Shown: positions 19,616 to 29,889 of the stretch, piece after piece
How positions within the stretch are numbered: position 1 is the stretch's first letter
How the letters are laid out: each line of letters begins with the position of its first letter
DNA from: Mycobacterium paraffinicum
GTDB taxonomy: Bacteria; Actinomycetota; Actinomycetes; Mycobacteriales; Mycobacteriaceae
DNA: 64,000 nucleotides
Assembly: GCF_001907675.1 (NCBI RefSeq)
Contig: NZ_MPNT01000011.1
Location: forward strand, 62,001 to 126,000
Direction of reading: 5' to 3'
The notes under the pieces: generated by a model
The model's database searches: none
What the model saw: only the letters and a program-made list of their open reading frames with translations
Told to the model about the DNA's origin: nothing
Made by a program: the position numbers and the translations under genes

Positions 19616-19804
19616 CGTTTTTGACTCCTCGATCGCTCGTGGGTCGGAGTGGGTCGAACATCTCGCTAGCCGTTGGAAAGTAGCTATCCAAAACTATCCT
19701 GTCACTGCGTCCACGCCGGCACACATCCAGGGCGGACGTTGCCGGGACTTCCCGAACACCCTTGCTACGGTGTGGCCACTGCCGTTCCAGCGGGGAGGTC
19801 GAAG

Positions 19805-21580
19805 ATGCCGGCAACACCACAGCTACCTCAGCATTTCGTCGATAGCGCCGACGGCGCGCGAATCGCCGTCTACGAAGAGGGGAATCCCGACGGCCCCACC
19901 GTCGTGCTGGTGCACGGCTTTCCCGACTCCCACGTGCTGTGGGACGGTGTCGTGCCCCTGCTGGCCGATCGGTTCCGCATCCTGCGGTACGACAACCGCG
20001 GCGTCGGTTCGTCCTCGGCGCCCAAGCCGGTGTCGGCCTACACCATGGACCGGTTCGCCGACGACTTCGCCGCGGTCACCGGCGAACTCAGCCCCGGTCG
20101 GCCGGTGCACGTGCTCGCCCACGACTGGGGCTCGGTCGGCGTGTGGCACTACCTGAAGCGGCCCGGCGCCGGCGACCGGGTGGCCACCTTCACTTCGGTG
20201 TCCGGCCCGAGCCAGGAACAGTTGGTCGACTACATCTTCACCGGCCTGCGCCAACCATGGCGCCCGCGCACCTTCGCCCGCGCGGTCAGTCAGGCGCTGC
20301 GGTTCAGCTACATGCTGTTCTTCTCGATCCCGGTGCTCGCGCCGCTGTTCCTTCGGCTGACGATGTCGGTCCCGGCGCTGCGGCGCAACGCCGTCGACAA
20401 CATCCCGGTCGAACAGATCCACCACTCGCCCCAGCTGGCGCGCGACGCGGCCCGTTCGGTGAAAACCTACCCCGCCAACTACTTTCGCTCGTTCTCCGGC
20501 CGCGGGCAGGGCATCCACGTCGTCGACGTGCCGGTGCAGCTGATCGTCAACACCAAGGACAAGTACGTGCGGCCGTACGGCTACGACCACACGCCGCGCT
20601 TCGTGCCGCGGCTGTGGCGGCGCGACATCAAGGCCGGCCACTTCTCGCCGATGTCGCACCCGCAAGTGATGGCCGCCGCGGTGCACGACTTCGCCGATTG
20701 GGCCGAAGGCAAGCCGCCGAGCCGCGCGCTGCTGCGCGCGCAGGTCGGGCGCCCCCGCGGGTCCTTCGGCGACACGCTGGTGTCGGTGACCGGCGCCGGC
20801 AGCGGAATCGGTCGCGAGACGGCGTTCGCGTTCGCGCGGGAGGGGGCGGAGCTGGTCATCAGCGACATCGACGAAGCGGCCGTCAAGGCCACGGCCGCCG
20901 AGATCGCCACCCGCGGCGGCGTCGCGCATGCCTACGTGCTCGACGTCTCCGACGCCGAGGCCGTCGAGGCGTTCGCCGAGCGGGTCAGCGCCGAGCACGG
21001 GGTGCCCGACATCGTCGTCAACAACGCCGGCATCGGGCACGCGGGCGGATTCCTGGACACCCCGGCCGAGCAGTTCGACCGGGTGCTCGACGTCAACCTG
21101 GGCGGCGTGGTCAACGGGTGCCGTTCCTTCGCGCGGCGGCTAGTGGAGCGTGGCACCGGCGGCTACATCGTCAACGTCTCGTCGATGGCCGCCTACGCCC
21201 CGCTGCAGTCGCTGAACGCCTACTGCACGTCGAAGGCGGCGACCTACATGTTCTCCGACTGCCTGCGCGCCGAACTCGACGTCGCCGGGGTGGGGCTGAC
21301 CACGATCTGCCCGGGCGTCATCGACACCAACATCATCAACACCACCCGCTTCGACGCGCCCGCCGGAAAGGGTGAACAGGTCGACGGTCGCCGCGGCCAG
21401 CTCGGCAAGATGTTCGCGCTGCGGCACTACGGCCCCGACAAGGTCGCCAATGCGATCCTGTCGTCGGTCCAGAAGAAGAAGCCAATCCGCCCGGTCGCGC
21501 CGGAAGCCTATGCGCTGTATGGCCTTTCGCGCCTGGCGCCGCAAGGATTGCGCAACGCGGCGCGACTGCGCGTGATCTGA
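19805..21580 (+). CDS. ephD: Bifunctional epoxide hydrolase/SDR oxidoreductase EphD
   Basis: Two-domain enzyme of 591 residues matching M. tuberculosis EphD, which was linked to epoxy-mycolic acid metabolism. The N-terminal alpha/beta hydrolase (about 1-310) shows LVHGFPDSH, YDNRGVG and the nucleophile Asp107 in HDWGS, with His in KAGHFSP. The C-terminal short-chain dehydrogenase has VTGAGSGIGRE, NNAGIGHAGG and the active-site YCTSK. ATG 19805 follows a GGGGAGG SD. The fusion suggests epoxide opening to a diol and then oxidation. It is divergent from dlaT. Confidence 0.95.
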   Translation: MPATPQLPQHFVDSADGARIAVYEEGNPDGPTVVLVHGFPDSHVLWDGVVPLLADRFRILRYDNRGVGSSSAPKPVSAYTMDRFADDFAAVTGELSPGRPVHVLAHDWGSVGVWHYLKRPGAGDRVATFTSVSGPSQEQLVDYIFTGLRQPWRPRTFARAVSQALRFSYMLFFSIPVLAPLFLRLTMSVPALRRNAVDNIPVEQIHHSPQLARDAARSVKTYPANYFRSFSGRGQGIHVVDVPVQLIVNTKDKYVRPYGYDHTPRFVPRLWRRDIKAGHFSPMSHPQVMAAAVHDFADWAEGKPPSRALLRAQVGRPRGSFGDTLVSVTGAGSGIGRETAFAFAREGAELVISDIDEAAVKATAAEIATRGGVAHAYVLDVSDAEAVEAFAERVSAEHGVPDIVVNNAGIGHAGGFLDTPAEQFDRVLDVNLGGVVNGCRSFARRLVERGTGGYIVNVSSMAAYAPLQSLNAYCTSKAATYMFSDCLRAELDVAGVGLTTICPGVIDTNIINTTRFDAPAGKGEQVDGRRGQLGKMFALRHYGPDKVANAILSSVQKKKPIRPVAPEAYALYGLSRLAPQGLRNAARLRVI

Positions 21581-21587
21581 TCCGGGC

Positions 21588-21932
21588 TTAGGTGCTCGCC
21601 CGCGCCGCGCCTTGGCGGCCCGTCAACAACGCGCCGCCGATCGCGAGCAGTCCGATGACCGCCAGCGGGATCGACCACGTGCGGCGACTGCCCACCGACG
21701 ACTGACACTGCGCCACATAGTCGGTGTGCGGTACGACCTGATTGAGGATCGGGATGCTCGCCACGCTGTTGTTGTTGGCGTTTCTGGCCGCCGACAGGTC
21801 CGTGGCGACCGCGTTTCCGCACCCGATCGAATGGCCGTTGCCGTCGGAAATCGACACCGGCGCCAACAGCCCGATCACGCCGGCCAGCAGCAGCACGGCG
21901 CCCACAACCAGGATCAACCGTCGCACTGTCAC
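21588..21932 (-). CDS. Small membrane protein of unknown function
   Basis: A 114-residue protein with two membrane segments, near residues 5-25 (LILVVGAVLLLAGVIGLLAP) and 87-103 (WSIPLAVIGLLAIGGALL). They flank an extracytoplasmic loop of about 60 residues with two Cys (SIGCGNA and YVAQCQSS) that could form a disulfide. GTG 21932 is the start. It is convergent with ephD, 7 bp apart. I do not recognise a characterised family. Confidence 0.75.
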   Translation of the reverse strand: MTVRRLILVVGAVLLLAGVIGLLAPVSISDGNGHSIGCGNAVATDLSAARNANNNSVASIPILNQVVPHTDYVAQCQSSVGSRRTWSIPLAVIGLLAIGGALLTGRQGAARAST

Positions 21933-22069
21933 GATCTCGCCTTTCTTCGTACGGGCTTTCGACCGTGGGAGATTAACCGCTGGACAGCACCGGTAAACCC
22001 CGAGTCGGCCGGATTCAGCGCCCCGTTGGTGGGTATTCCGCCGCGGTAACCGAGAGGGGGAATCTGGCC

Positions 22070-22522
22070 GTGGTACTCATTCCGACGCGGGACGTGGCCG
22101 CGCCCTGCGAGCGGGTGTGGGAAGTGCTCGCCCAAGGGTGGACCTACACCCAGTGGGTGGTGGGCAACAGCCGCATGCGGGCCGTCGACCCCAACTGGCC
22201 CGAGCCCGGGTCGTCGATCAGGCACTCGATCGGGATCTGGCCGTTGGTCATCAACGACGCGACGGTGGCCCTCGAGTGCGAACCGCCGCACAAGCTGGTG
22301 CTGTGCGCTCGCCTGGGGCCACTGGGCGCCGCGCGGATCACGATGCTGCTGCACGAGACGCCGCAGGGCTGCCGGGTGGAGATGATCGAGGTGCCCGCCG
22401 AAGGCCCGATGGCGGCCATTCCCAATTCGGTGGCGTTGGCCGCGGCCTACCCGCGCAACAAGGAGTGCCTCTGGCGGCTGGGGGCTCTGGCGGAGCGCAA
22501 GGTGCCCAGCCAGGTGAAATGA
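22070..22522 (+). CDS. SRPBCC-family (START-like) protein
   Basis: A 150-residue polyketide-cyclase/dehydrase-like SRPBCC protein. It opens with the usual beta strand (VLIPTRDVAAPCERVWEVLA), has GSSIRHSIG and PPHKLVLCAR mid-domain, and ends in a long amphipathic helix (RNKECLWRLGALAERK). GTG 22070 follows GGGGGA at 8 nt. Its stop overlaps the ATG of the next gene (ATGA), so it probably binds a hydrophobic ligand handled by that oxidoreductase. Confidence 0.85.
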   Translation: MVLIPTRDVAAPCERVWEVLAQGWTYTQWVVGNSRMRAVDPNWPEPGSSIRHSIGIWPLVINDATVALECEPPHKLVLCARLGPLGAARITMLLHETPQGCRVEMIEVPAEGPMAAIPNSVALAAAYPRNKECLWRLGALAERKVPSQVK

Positions 22523-24120
22523 ACGCGCGGGACACCGCCGACGCCGTCGTCATCGGCGCGGGACACCACGGACTCGTCGCCGCCGCCATGCTGGCCGACG
22601 CGGGCTGGGACGTCGTGGTGCTGGAAGCCCAGCCCGAACCGGGCGGCGCGGTGCGCAGCGCCGAGCTGACACCGGGATACATCACCGACCTGTTCAGCTC
22701 GTACTACCCGATGACGGTGGCTTCGCCCGCGATCGCGGCGCTGCGGCTGGAAGACCACGGGCTGCGGTGGTCACACGCGCCGGCGGTGGTGGGCCATCCG
22801 CGCAGCGCGGCCGACGACGATCCGCCAGTCATCTACCGCGACCCCGCCCGCACCGCAACGGAATTGGCGCGCCGCGAGCCGGCGGACGGCGACAACTGGT
22901 GGCGCCTGGTCGACCTGTGGGAGCGGATCAAGGCGCCGCTGCTGGACGCCATGCTGGCGCCCTTCCCGCCCGTGCGCCCGCTGCTGCGGCTGCTGAGCAG
23001 GCTCGGCACGTCGGAGGCGCTGCGGGTGGCACGCCTGCTGGTGCAGCCGGCCAACACCATGGCGAGCGAGTTGTTCGCCGGCGAAGCCCCGCGAGTGTTG
23101 TTGCTGGGCAACGCAATGCACGCCGACGCCCCGCCGGACGCGCCGATCAGCGGCGCCATGGGATTCCTGATGACGATGCTGGCCCAGGACTGCGGCTGGC
23201 CGGTTCCGGTCGGCGGTTCCGGGCAGTTGACGGCCGCCCTGGTCAGCCGGGCCCGCTCGGCGGGCGCGCGGATCGAGTGCAACCAGAACGTTTCCCGCAT
23301 CCAGGTGCGGGGTGGCCGCGCGGTCGGGGTGACGACGGCCGAGGGGCGCACGATTGCGGCGCGGCGGGCAATCGTCGCCGACGTGACGGCCCCCCGATTG
23401 TTCTGCGACATGCTGCCGCCGGATGCGTTGCCGCCCAAGCTGTTACGCGACCTCGAGCATTTCATGTGGGACCCACCGGTGGTGAAGGTCAACTACGCCG
23501 TGGGAGCGCCCGTTCCGTGGCGGGCGAACAACCTGCACGGCGTGGGCACCGTCCATCTGGGCGCCGACGGCGACGGGCTGGTCCGCTGGATGGCCGACCT
23601 GAACACTCGCGTGTTGCCCGAGCATCCCTTCATGTTGTTGGGCCAGACCACCACAGCCGATCCGACACGGTCGCCGAAGGGCACCGAAAGTGTGTGGGCC
23701 TACACGCATCTGCCGCGCGACGTGGCCGACGACGCGTCGGCCGATCGGCTCGCCGACGCGGTGGACCGGGTCATCGAGGAACACGCGCCGGGTTTCGGTG
23801 CGGCGGTCGTGGACCGGTTCGTGCAACGCCCGTCGGACCTGGAGGCCAGCGACGCCAACCTGCACATGGGCGCGCTCAACGGTGGCACGGCGCAGCTGCA
23901 GCAGATGCTGATCTTTCGCCCGGCGCCCGGTATGGGGCGGGCCGAAACCCCGGTGCAGGGGCTGTATCTGGGCAGCGCGTCGGCCACCCCGGGCGGCTCC
24001 GTGCACGGCGCCTGCGGCCGCAACGCGGCCAACGCCGCGCTGGCCGCCGACGGGGCGACGGGCTGGCCGCGCCGCACGGTGCAGCGAGCGGTCTTCTCGC
24101 TGATGACGGGAAAGCGCTAG
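22519..24120 (+). CDS. FAD-dependent phytoene-desaturase-like oxidoreductase
   Basis: Flavoprotein amine oxidase/desaturase-like protein of 533 residues. The FAD-binding dinucleotide motif is [19 protein letters not shown] at residues 11-29, followed by [14 protein letters not shown]. The mid-region [19 protein letters not shown] and the C-terminal [20 protein letters not shown] are typical of the carotenoid-oxidoreductase/PYROXD2 group. It is translationally coupled to the SRPBCC gene. No other carotenoid genes are nearby, so a carotenoid substrate is not supported. Its TAG interlocks with the pepB stop. Confidence 0.88.
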   Translation: MNARDTADAVVIGAGHHGLVAAAMLADAGWDVVVLEAQPEPGGAVRSAELTPGYITDLFSSYYPMTVASPAIAALRLEDHGLRWSHAPAVVGHPRSAADDDPPVIYRDPARTATELARREPADGDNWWRLVDLWERIKAPLLDAMLAPFPPVRPLLRLLSRLGTSEALRVARLLVQPANTMASELFAGEAPRVLLLGNAMHADAPPDAPISGAMGFLMTMLAQDCGWPVPVGGSGQLTAALVSRARSAGARIECNQNVSRIQVRGGRAVGVTTAEGRTIAARRAIVADVTAPRLFCDMLPPDALPPKLLRDLEHFMWDPPVVKVNYAVGAPVPWRANNLHGVGTVHLGADGDGLVRWMADLNTRVLPEHPFMLLGQTTTADPTRSPKGTESVWAYTHLPRDVADDASADRLADAVDRVIEEHAPGFGAAVVDRFVQRPSDLEASDANLHMGALNGGTAQLQQMLIFRPAPGMGRAETPVQGLYLGSASATPGGSVHGACGRNAANAALAADGATGWPRRTVQRAVFSLMTGKR

Positions 24121-25670
24121 CCGTTCTCGGCGATGTCCTCGAGCACCGCGAACATGGTGCGGGTCGGCACACCGGTACCGCCCTTGGGCGTGTACCCCCA
24201 CGGGCCGCCGGTGTTGTACGCCGGGCCGGCCACGTCGATGTGCGCCCAGCCCACCCCGTCGGCGACGAACTCCCGCAGGAACACCCCGGCCACCAGCATG
24301 CCGGCGAAGCGCTGACCGCTGATGTTGGACAGGTCGGCCACCGTGGACTTCAGGTCGTCCTTGAGTTCGTCGGGCAGCGGCATCGGCCAGCCGTTCTCGC
24401 CCACCCGCTGCGAGATCGCGGCGACCCGGTCGCGGAACTCCTCGCTCCCCATCACGCCCGGGATCCGGGCGCCCAACGCCACCGTCTGCGCGCCGGTCAA
24501 GGTGGACGTCTCGATCAGGTAGTCCGGGTTGTCCTCGCACGCCCGCACGATGGCGTCGGCCAGGATCAGCCGGCCCTCGGCGTCGGTGTTCTGCACCTCG
24601 ACGGTGATCCCGCCGTACTGCGTCAGCACGTCACCCGGGCGCTGCGCCGTGCCCGACGGCATGTTCTCGGCCATCGGCACGGTGGCGATCACGTCGATCG
24701 GCAGCCGCAGCTGCGCGGCCAACGCCACCGTGGCGATGACCGCGGCCGCGCCGCCCATGTCCGAGGTCATGTAGTGCATCGACGCCGCCGGCTTGATCGA
24801 GATGCCGCCGGTGTCGAACGTGATGCCCTTGCCGACCAGCGCCACTCTCTTTCCGGCCTTCGCCTGCTTGCCTTTGGCCAGCTTCGAGCCCCGGTGGGTC
24901 AGCCGCACCAGCCGCGGCGGCCGCGACGAGCCCTGGCCGACGCCGATCACGCCGCCGTAGCCGGCCTTCTGCAGCGCCTTGTCGTCGAGCACCTCCACCT
25001 CGAGGCCCACCGATTCACCCAAAGCCCTTGCGCGCTTGGCGAATTCGGCGGGGAAGAGGTGACTCGGGGGCGTGTTGACGAAGTCGCGGGCGGTGGCCAC
25101 CGCGGTCGCCACGGCGGCGCCGTGCGCGCTGGCCGCTTTGGCGTCCTTCGAGGCGGACAGCACGGTGATCTTGCGCAGCCCTTTGTCTTTCGGCGCGGTC
25201 TTGCCGCTGCGGAATTCGGTGAACCGGTAGCTGCCCAGGATCAGGCCCTCGACGGCCGCCGAGCAGACGTCGGCGCTGAAGTCGCCGGGCAGCGTGACGA
25301 GCACCGCCTCGGCGCTGCCGAGCGAACGCGCCGCCACACCGGCTGCCCGCCGGATGGTGTCGGCGGGCCACTCGGGTCGCGGCTTGCCCAGGCCGATCGT
25401 CAGCACGCTGGACACCGGCAGCGACGGCACCACCAGGCGGTGGACCTGCTCGCTGCCGCCGGTGGCGTCCAGTGCGCGCAGCCCGGATTCGATCTCGGTG
25501 ACCGCCTCGGCCGGCAGCAGCGATTCGCCGGGGGCGACCACCGCCCCCGGCCTGTCCTCGTCGCCGGTCGAGACGACCGGCACGATCAATACCGAAGAGC
25601 CCGCCCCGCGTTTCGGCAGCGTTGCGGCGACGTTGACGGAGGGGCTGTCATAGCTCAAATCGGTGGTCAC
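24117..25670 (-). CDS. pepB: Leucyl aminopeptidase (M17)
   Basis: Cytosolic two-metal aminopeptidase of 517 residues that removes N-terminal residues from peptides. Metal and catalytic motifs are [11 protein letters not shown] (Lys, Asp), MTSDMGGAA, and the M17 signature [20 protein letters not shown] follows. The N-terminal domain is variable, as in the family. The start at 25670 gives [10 protein letters not shown]. It lies 11 bp from the stop of the upstream adenylyl cyclase gene on the same strand. Confidence 0.95.
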   Translation of the reverse strand: MTTDLSYDSPSVNVAATLPKRGAGSSVLIVPVVSTGDEDRPGAVVAPGESLLPAEAVTEIESGLRALDATGGSEQVHRLVVPSLPVSSVLTIGLGKPRPEWPADTIRRAAGVAARSLGSAEAVLVTLPGDFSADVCSAAVEGLILGSYRFTEFRSGKTAPKDKGLRKITVLSASKDAKAASAHGAAVATAVATARDFVNTPPSHLFPAEFAKRARALGESVGLEVEVLDDKALQKAGYGGVIGVGQGSSRPPRLVRLTHRGSKLAKGKQAKAGKRVALVGKGITFDTGGISIKPAASMHYMTSDMGGAAAVIATVALAAQLRLPIDVIATVPMAENMPSGTAQRPGDVLTQYGGITVEVQNTDAEGRLILADAIVRACEDNPDYLIETSTLTGAQTVALGARIPGVMGSEEFRDRVAAISQRVGENGWPMPLPDELKDDLKSTVADLSNISGQRFAGMLVAGVFLREFVADGVGWAHIDVAGPAYNTGGPWGYTPKGGTGVPTRTMFAVLEDIAENG

Positions 25671-25681
25671 GGGCAGTTACC

Positions 25682-26806
25682 CTAATCGCCGGAGCCCGAG
25701 CCGAGATCGGGGGAGTCCTCGCCGTGCAGCTCGAAGGCGATCGTGGGGGTGTCAAAACCCTTGAGCTCGAAGGGGCCACGCGGCGTCGCCAGCCAGTTCG
25801 GCAACTGTTCGTGCAGCGCCGAATCGGCCAGGATCTGGCACGGGGCCGCGGCCCCGACCAGTCGCGCCGCGAGATTGACCGGGCTGCCGAAGTAGTCCCC
25901 GTTGATCGCCAGGACGGAGCCGAAGGCCAGGCCGGCGCGGACCTGCAGACCCTCCTCGCGCGCCCGTGGATGGTTGACCAGGTCGACCGCCGCCTTGGCA
26001 AGGCGTTCGGCTGACGCGCTCACCCACATCACCTCGTCGCCGATGAACTTCACCACCCGGCCGCCGTCGCGATGCACCACGTCCGCGACGGTGCCGGCGA
26101 ACTCGTTGAGCAGATAGGAGAGTTGCGCGGGGGTGAGCGCGCGGGTGAGCACGGTGAAGCCGGACAGATCCGCGAAGCCGACGCCGCACACCACGCTTGC
26201 CGAGGTGTCGCGCAGGACGCCTTCGAAGTGGGTTCGGGCGCTGGTCAGATGGTGCCGGTGGACGACGTCGATGAGCGCCGAAATGCGGGGGACGAACTCC
26301 GCGACCGCGCGGTACGCCTGCGCCGTGGCGAGTTCGTCGTTGGTGTAGGTCATCTGGATGTCCGGCGTGCCGGCCCGGATCGCCGTCGACTCGGCCTCCG
26401 CGAGCCGGGCCATCGCGGCGCCGAGCACCCGCAGTAAACCGAACGCGCCGTCCTCACCCACCACCGCCTTCAAGGCCACCCAGGTGGCCAGCGCGTCGAC
26501 GTCGGCCTGGCTCAGCACCGGAACGTCGGGGCCGGCGACTGTCAGGCCGAGCAAACCCCACGCCTGCGTGACCTGCTCGGGCGACAAGCCGAGTTGTTCG
26601 GCCGCCGCCGCGATCGTGTGGATCGGGCGCCCCGACCACTGCAGGACGTCACCGGCGAGGCCGAACAGTCGCCCACGCTGCTCGGCTTCCACCATCTCGT
26701 CGACGGTGAAGCCGAGTTCGTCCAGGTACTTGATCAGGTCGGCCCGCTCGCGCGCGTTGGCGATTCCGGCGGCCTCGAGCGCCGCGAAGTCCGGGGAATC
26801 GACCAC
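25682..26806 (-). CDS. Class III adenylyl cyclase (Rv2212-like)
   Basis: Makes cAMP from ATP. The protein has 374 residues. The N-terminal about 190 residues form an all-helical regulatory domain like that of Rv1264 and Rv2212; Rv2212 was reported to respond to fatty acids. The C-terminal catalytic domain has all key residues: metal Asp213 (GFADLSGFT) and Asp257 (FIGDEVMW), substrate-selecting Lys253 and Asp304, and transition-state Asn311 and Arg315 (NLAARL). GTG 26806 is the start. It is divergent from gcvT with 41 bp between, so the promoters must overlap. Confidence 0.93.
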   Translation of the reverse strand: MVDSPDFAALEAAGIANARERADLIKYLDELGFTVDEMVEAEQRGRLFGLAGDVLQWSGRPIHTIAAAAEQLGLSPEQVTQAWGLLGLTVAGPDVPVLSQADVDALATWVALKAVVGEDGAFGLLRVLGAAMARLAEAESTAIRAGTPDIQMTYTNDELATAQAYRAVAEFVPRISALIDVVHRHHLTSARTHFEGVLRDTSASVVCGVGFADLSGFTVLTRALTPAQLSYLLNEFAGTVADVVHRDGGRVVKFIGDEVMWVSASAERLAKAAVDLVNHPRAREEGLQVRAGLAFGSVLAINGDYFGSPVNLAARLVGAAAPCQILADSALHEQLPNWLATPRGPFELKGFDTPTIAFELHGEDSPDLGSGSGD

Positions 26807-26833
26807 CCACCCAAGTGTGCCAGCCCCCGCGAT

Positions 26834-26839
26834 TAGGGT
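26834..26839 (+). promoter_or_regulatory. Candidate -10 (TAGGGT) for leaderless gcvT
   Basis: TAGGGT ends 8 nt before the gcvT GTG. Mycobacterial -10 elements of TAnnnT form placed 6-8 nt before a start codon usually give leaderless mRNA. No SD is present, which agrees. Confidence 0.4.
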
Positions 26840-26847
26840 GAACCGTC

Positions 26848-27957
26848 GTGACCGATGACCTACAGCATGGCCCGTTGGAAGACCGCCACCGCGCGTTGGG
26901 GGCCAGTTTCGCCGAGTTCAGCGGCTGGCTCATGCCCGTGTCGTATGCCGGCACCGTCAGCGAACACAATGCCACCCGCAACGCGGTCGGTCTGTTCGAC
27001 GTCAGCCACCTCGGCAAGGCGTTGATTCGTGGGCCGGGTGCCGCCGAGTTCGTCAATTCGACGCTCACCAACGACTTGAGCCGCATCGGCCCGGGCAAGG
27101 CCCAATACACCTTGTGCTGCACCGAATCCGGCGGGGTCATCGACGACTTGATCGCCTACTACGTCGACGACGACGAGATCTTCCTGGTGCCCAACGCAGC
27201 CAACACCGCCGCGGTGGTCGAGGCGCTGCAGGCGGCGGCTGACTCCGGTTTGGGGGCGGGCCTCACCATCACCAACGAGCACCGGTCCTACGCGGTGCTG
27301 GCGGTGCAGGGCCCCCGGTCGGCGGAGGTGCTCGGCGGGCTGGGCCTGCCGGTGGACATGGACTACATGGGCTACGCCGACGCGTCTTACGCGGGGGTGC
27401 CGGTGCGGGTGTGCCGCACCGGATACACCGGGGAGCACGGCTACGAGCTGCTACCGCCGTGGGAATCCGCCGGCGTGGTGTTCGACGCGCTGGCCGCCGC
27501 GGTCGGCGCCGCCGGCGGCGAACCCGCCGGTCTGGGCGCCCGCGACACGCTGCGCACCGAGATGGGCTACCCGCTGCACGGGCACGAACTGGCGCTGGAC
27601 ATTTCGCCGCTGCAGGCCCGATGCGGCTGGGCGATCGGCTGGAAGAAGGACGCGTTCTTCGGCCGGGACGCGCTGCTGGCGGAGAAGGCGGCCGGACCGC
27701 GACGGCTGCTGCGCGGCCTGCGGATGGTCGGACGCGGTGTGCTGCGGCCCGGTCTGACGGTGCTCGCCGGTGAGACGCCGGTCGGGGTCACCACCTCGGG
27801 AACGTTTTCGCCGACGCTGCAAGTCGGCATCGGGCTGGCGCTGATCGACACCGGCGCCGCCGTCGAGGACGGCCAGCGGGTCACGGTCGACATTCGCGGC
27901 CGCGCCGCGGAGTGCGAAGTCGTGCGGCCGCCCTTCGTCGACGCGAAAACCCGTTAG
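26848..27957 (+). CDS. gcvT: Aminomethyltransferase (glycine cleavage T protein)
   Basis: T protein of the glycine cleavage system, moving the aminomethyl carbon from lipoylated H protein to tetrahydrofolate and releasing ammonia. The 369 residues include LFDVSHLGK, the folate-region Asp context [29 protein letters not shown], and the C-terminal barrel with [19 protein letters not shown] 26848 is used, probably leaderless. The other gcv genes are elsewhere. ilvE follows 53 bp downstream, but that gene has its own promoter. Confidence 0.95.
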   Translation: MTDDLQHGPLEDRHRALGASFAEFSGWLMPVSYAGTVSEHNATRNAVGLFDVSHLGKALIRGPGAAEFVNSTLTNDLSRIGPGKAQYTLCCTESGGVIDDLIAYYVDDDEIFLVPNAANTAAVVEALQAAADSGLGAGLTITNEHRSYAVLAVQGPRSAEVLGGLGLPVDMDYMGYADASYAGVPVRVCRTGYTGEHGYELLPPWESAGVVFDALAAAVGAAGGEPAGLGARDTLRTEMGYPLHGHELALDISPLQARCGWAIGWKKDAFFGRDALLAEKAAGPRRLLRGLRMVGRGVLRPGLTVLAGETPVGVTTSGTFSPTLQVGIGLALIDTGAAVEDGQRVTVDIRGRAAECEVVRPPFVDAKTR

Positions 27958-27997
27958 TGCCGCCGGTTCGGGTGAAAAGCCCGGTCGCAGGCGGATA

Positions 27998-28003
27998 TAC
28001 AAT
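27998..28003 (+). promoter_or_regulatory. Candidate -10 (TACAAT) for leaderless ilvE
   Basis: TACAAT matches the -10 consensus at five of six bases and ends 7 nt before the ilvE ATG at 28011. There is no SD between them. A weak -35 (GTGAAA) lies about 20 nt upstream. Confidence 0.5.
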
Positions 28004-28010
28004 CAGCCCC

Positions 28011-29117
28011 ATGACCAGCGGCTCCCTCGAGTTCACGGTTTCACGTTCGGCCAATCCGGCGACCGACGCCGAACGTGGATCCATCCTGGCCGAGCCCGGT
28101 TTCGGCAAGTACTTCACCGACCACATGGTGTCGATCGACTACGACGACGAGCGGGGTTGGCACAACGCGCGCGTCATCCCGTACGGCCCGATCGAGCTGG
28201 ATCCCTCGGCGATCGTGCTGCACTACGCGCAGGAGATTTTCGAAGGGCTCAAGGCGTACCGCTGGGCCGACGATTCGATCGTGTCGTTTCGCGCCGAGGC
28301 CAACGCCGCGCGGATGCGGTTGTCGGCGCGGCGCCTCGCGATGCCCGACCTGCCCGACGAGCTGTTCATGGGCTCGCTGTGCCAGCTCATCGCCGTCGAC
28401 AAGCCCTGGGTCCCCGCGGCCGGCGGGGAGGATGCGTTGTATCTGCGTCCGTTCATCATCGCCACCGAGCCGGGATTGGGTGTGCGGCCGTCCAAGCGGT
28501 ACCGCTATCTGCTGATCGCGTCACCGGCCGGCGCGTACTTCAGGGGCGGCATCAACCCCGTCACGGTCTGGGTGTCGACGGATTACGTGCGGGCCAGCCC
28601 GGGCGGCACCGGCGCGGCCAAGTTCGGTGGCAATTACGCCGCCTCGCTGCTGGCGCAGGCCGAGGCCGCCGCCCACGAGTGCGACCAGGTGGTGTGGCTG
28701 GACGCCGTCGAACGGCGCTTCGTCGAGGAGATGGGCGGCATGAACATCTTCTTCGTGTTCGGCAGCGGCGGGTCGGCGCGGCTGGTCACGCCGGAGTTGT
28801 CCGGTTCGCTGTTGCCGGGAATCACCCGGGATTCGTTGCTGCAGTTGGCAATTGACGCGGGATTTTCGGTCGAGGAACGCAAGATCGACATCGACGAATG
28901 GCAGAAGAAGGCCGCCGCCGGCGAGATCACCGAGGTGTTCGCGTGCGGTACCGCCGCCGTCATCACCCCGGTCTCGCACGTGAAGTACGGCGACACCGAG
29001 TTCACCGTCGCCGACGGCCAGCCCGGCGAGGTGACGATGGCGCTGCGCGACACCCTGACCGGGATCCAGCGCGGCACGTTCGCCGACACGCATGGCTGGA
29101 TGGCGCGCCTGGGCTAG
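28011..29117 (+). CDS. ilvE: Branched-chain amino acid aminotransferase
   Basis: PLP enzyme of fold type IV that makes valine, leucine and isoleucine from their 2-oxo acids; in mycobacteria it also regenerates methionine. The length of 368 residues equals the M. tuberculosis enzyme. The PLP Lys204 lies in [10 protein letters not shown]. Other marks are [22 protein letters not shown] and [14 protein letters not shown]. Pantothenate synthesis (panB) draws on the same 2-oxoisovalerate pool. Confidence 0.97.
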   Translation: MTSGSLEFTVSRSANPATDAERGSILAEPGFGKYFTDHMVSIDYDDERGWHNARVIPYGPIELDPSAIVLHYAQEIFEGLKAYRWADDSIVSFRAEANAARMRLSARRLAMPDLPDELFMGSLCQLIAVDKPWVPAAGGEDALYLRPFIIATEPGLGVRPSKRYRYLLIASPAGAYFRGGINPVTVWVSTDYVRASPGGTGAAKFGGNYAASLLAQAEAAAHECDQVVWLDAVERRFVEEMGGMNIFFVFGSGGSARLVTPELSGSLLPGITRDSLLQLAIDAGFSVEERKIDIDEWQKKAAAGEITEVFACGTAAVITPVSHVKYGDTEFTVADGQPGEVTMALRDTLTGIQRGTFADTHGWMARLG

Positions 29118-29130
29118 CCGGCCCGCCGCC

Positions 29131-29889
29131 TTAGAACCGCACCAGCCCGGCGAGCGCCACGGCGCTCACCGTCGTGGTCAGCTCGATCGCGGCGCCCAGC
29201 ACGTCGCCGGTGATGCCGCCGAATCGGCGCACGCAGTGCCGCACCAACACCGCGCCGCAGCCCAGGCCCGCCAGCACCGCCACCGGCCCCTGCCACGGCC
29301 GCGGCCCGGCGACCAGCGCGGCCATCAGCAGCGCCGCGACCCAGGCCGCCGCGACGATCAGCGGCTGACTGCCCGCGACCCGCGCGCCCAGCGCGCTGCC
29401 CGCAGCCGCCGGCACCGTCCGGCGGCTGGCCAGCACCGCGGCCACCCGGCCGGCGACGACCGTCACGGCGATGCCGGCGAGCCCCGGCCTGCCCGCCGCC
29501 CCGAGCGCCGCGAAGGCCAGCCCCTGCAGCGCGATCGTCAGGACGACGGCCGCCGCGCCGAACGGGCCGGTCGACCCGTCGCGCATCACCGCCAGGGCCC
29601 GCTCGGGCGGCCCGTAACAGCCCAGCCCGTCGGTGGTGTCCGCGACACCATCGACGTGCAGGCCGCGGGTCGCCAACAGCAGCGCCGCGACCGCGAGCAG
29701 GCCGGACAGCGCGGAAGACGGCCCGAACACGTGAGCCCCGCCCCACGTCACGGCGGCGGCGAGCGTCCCCAGGACGGCGCCCACCACGGGCAGCGCCGTC
29801 ATGGCGCCGCGGCCCACCGGAGCATCGTGCGACCCCGGCACGGGCAGGACCGTCCCGAATGCGAAAGCCGTTGCCAGCGAACGCATCAC
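29131..29889 (-). CDS. cobS: Adenosylcobinamide-GDP ribazoletransferase
   Basis: Integral membrane enzyme that joins adenosylcobinamide-GDP to alpha-ribazole, the last assembly step of coenzyme B12. The 252 residues include the metal-binding region [16 protein letters not shown] and [14 protein letters not shown] [13 protein letters not shown], with several hydrophobic helices. The C-terminal [13 protein letters not shown] is also diagnostic. GTG 29889 overlaps the cobT stop (GTGATG run), so it is coupled to cobT. It is convergent with ilvE, 13 bp apart. Confidence 0.95.
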   Translation of the reverse strand: MMRSLATAFAFGTVLPVPGSHDAPVGRGAMTALPVVGAVLGTLAAAVTWGGAHVFGPSSALSGLLAVAALLLATRGLHVDGVADTTDGLGCYGPPERALAVMRDGSTGPFGAAAVVLTIALQGLAFAALGAAGRPGLAGIAVTVVAGRVAAVLASRRTVPAAAGSALGARVAGSQPLIVAAAWVAALLMAALVAGPRPWQGPVAVLAGLGCGAVLVRHCVRRFGGITGDVLGAAIELTTTVSAVALAGLVRF

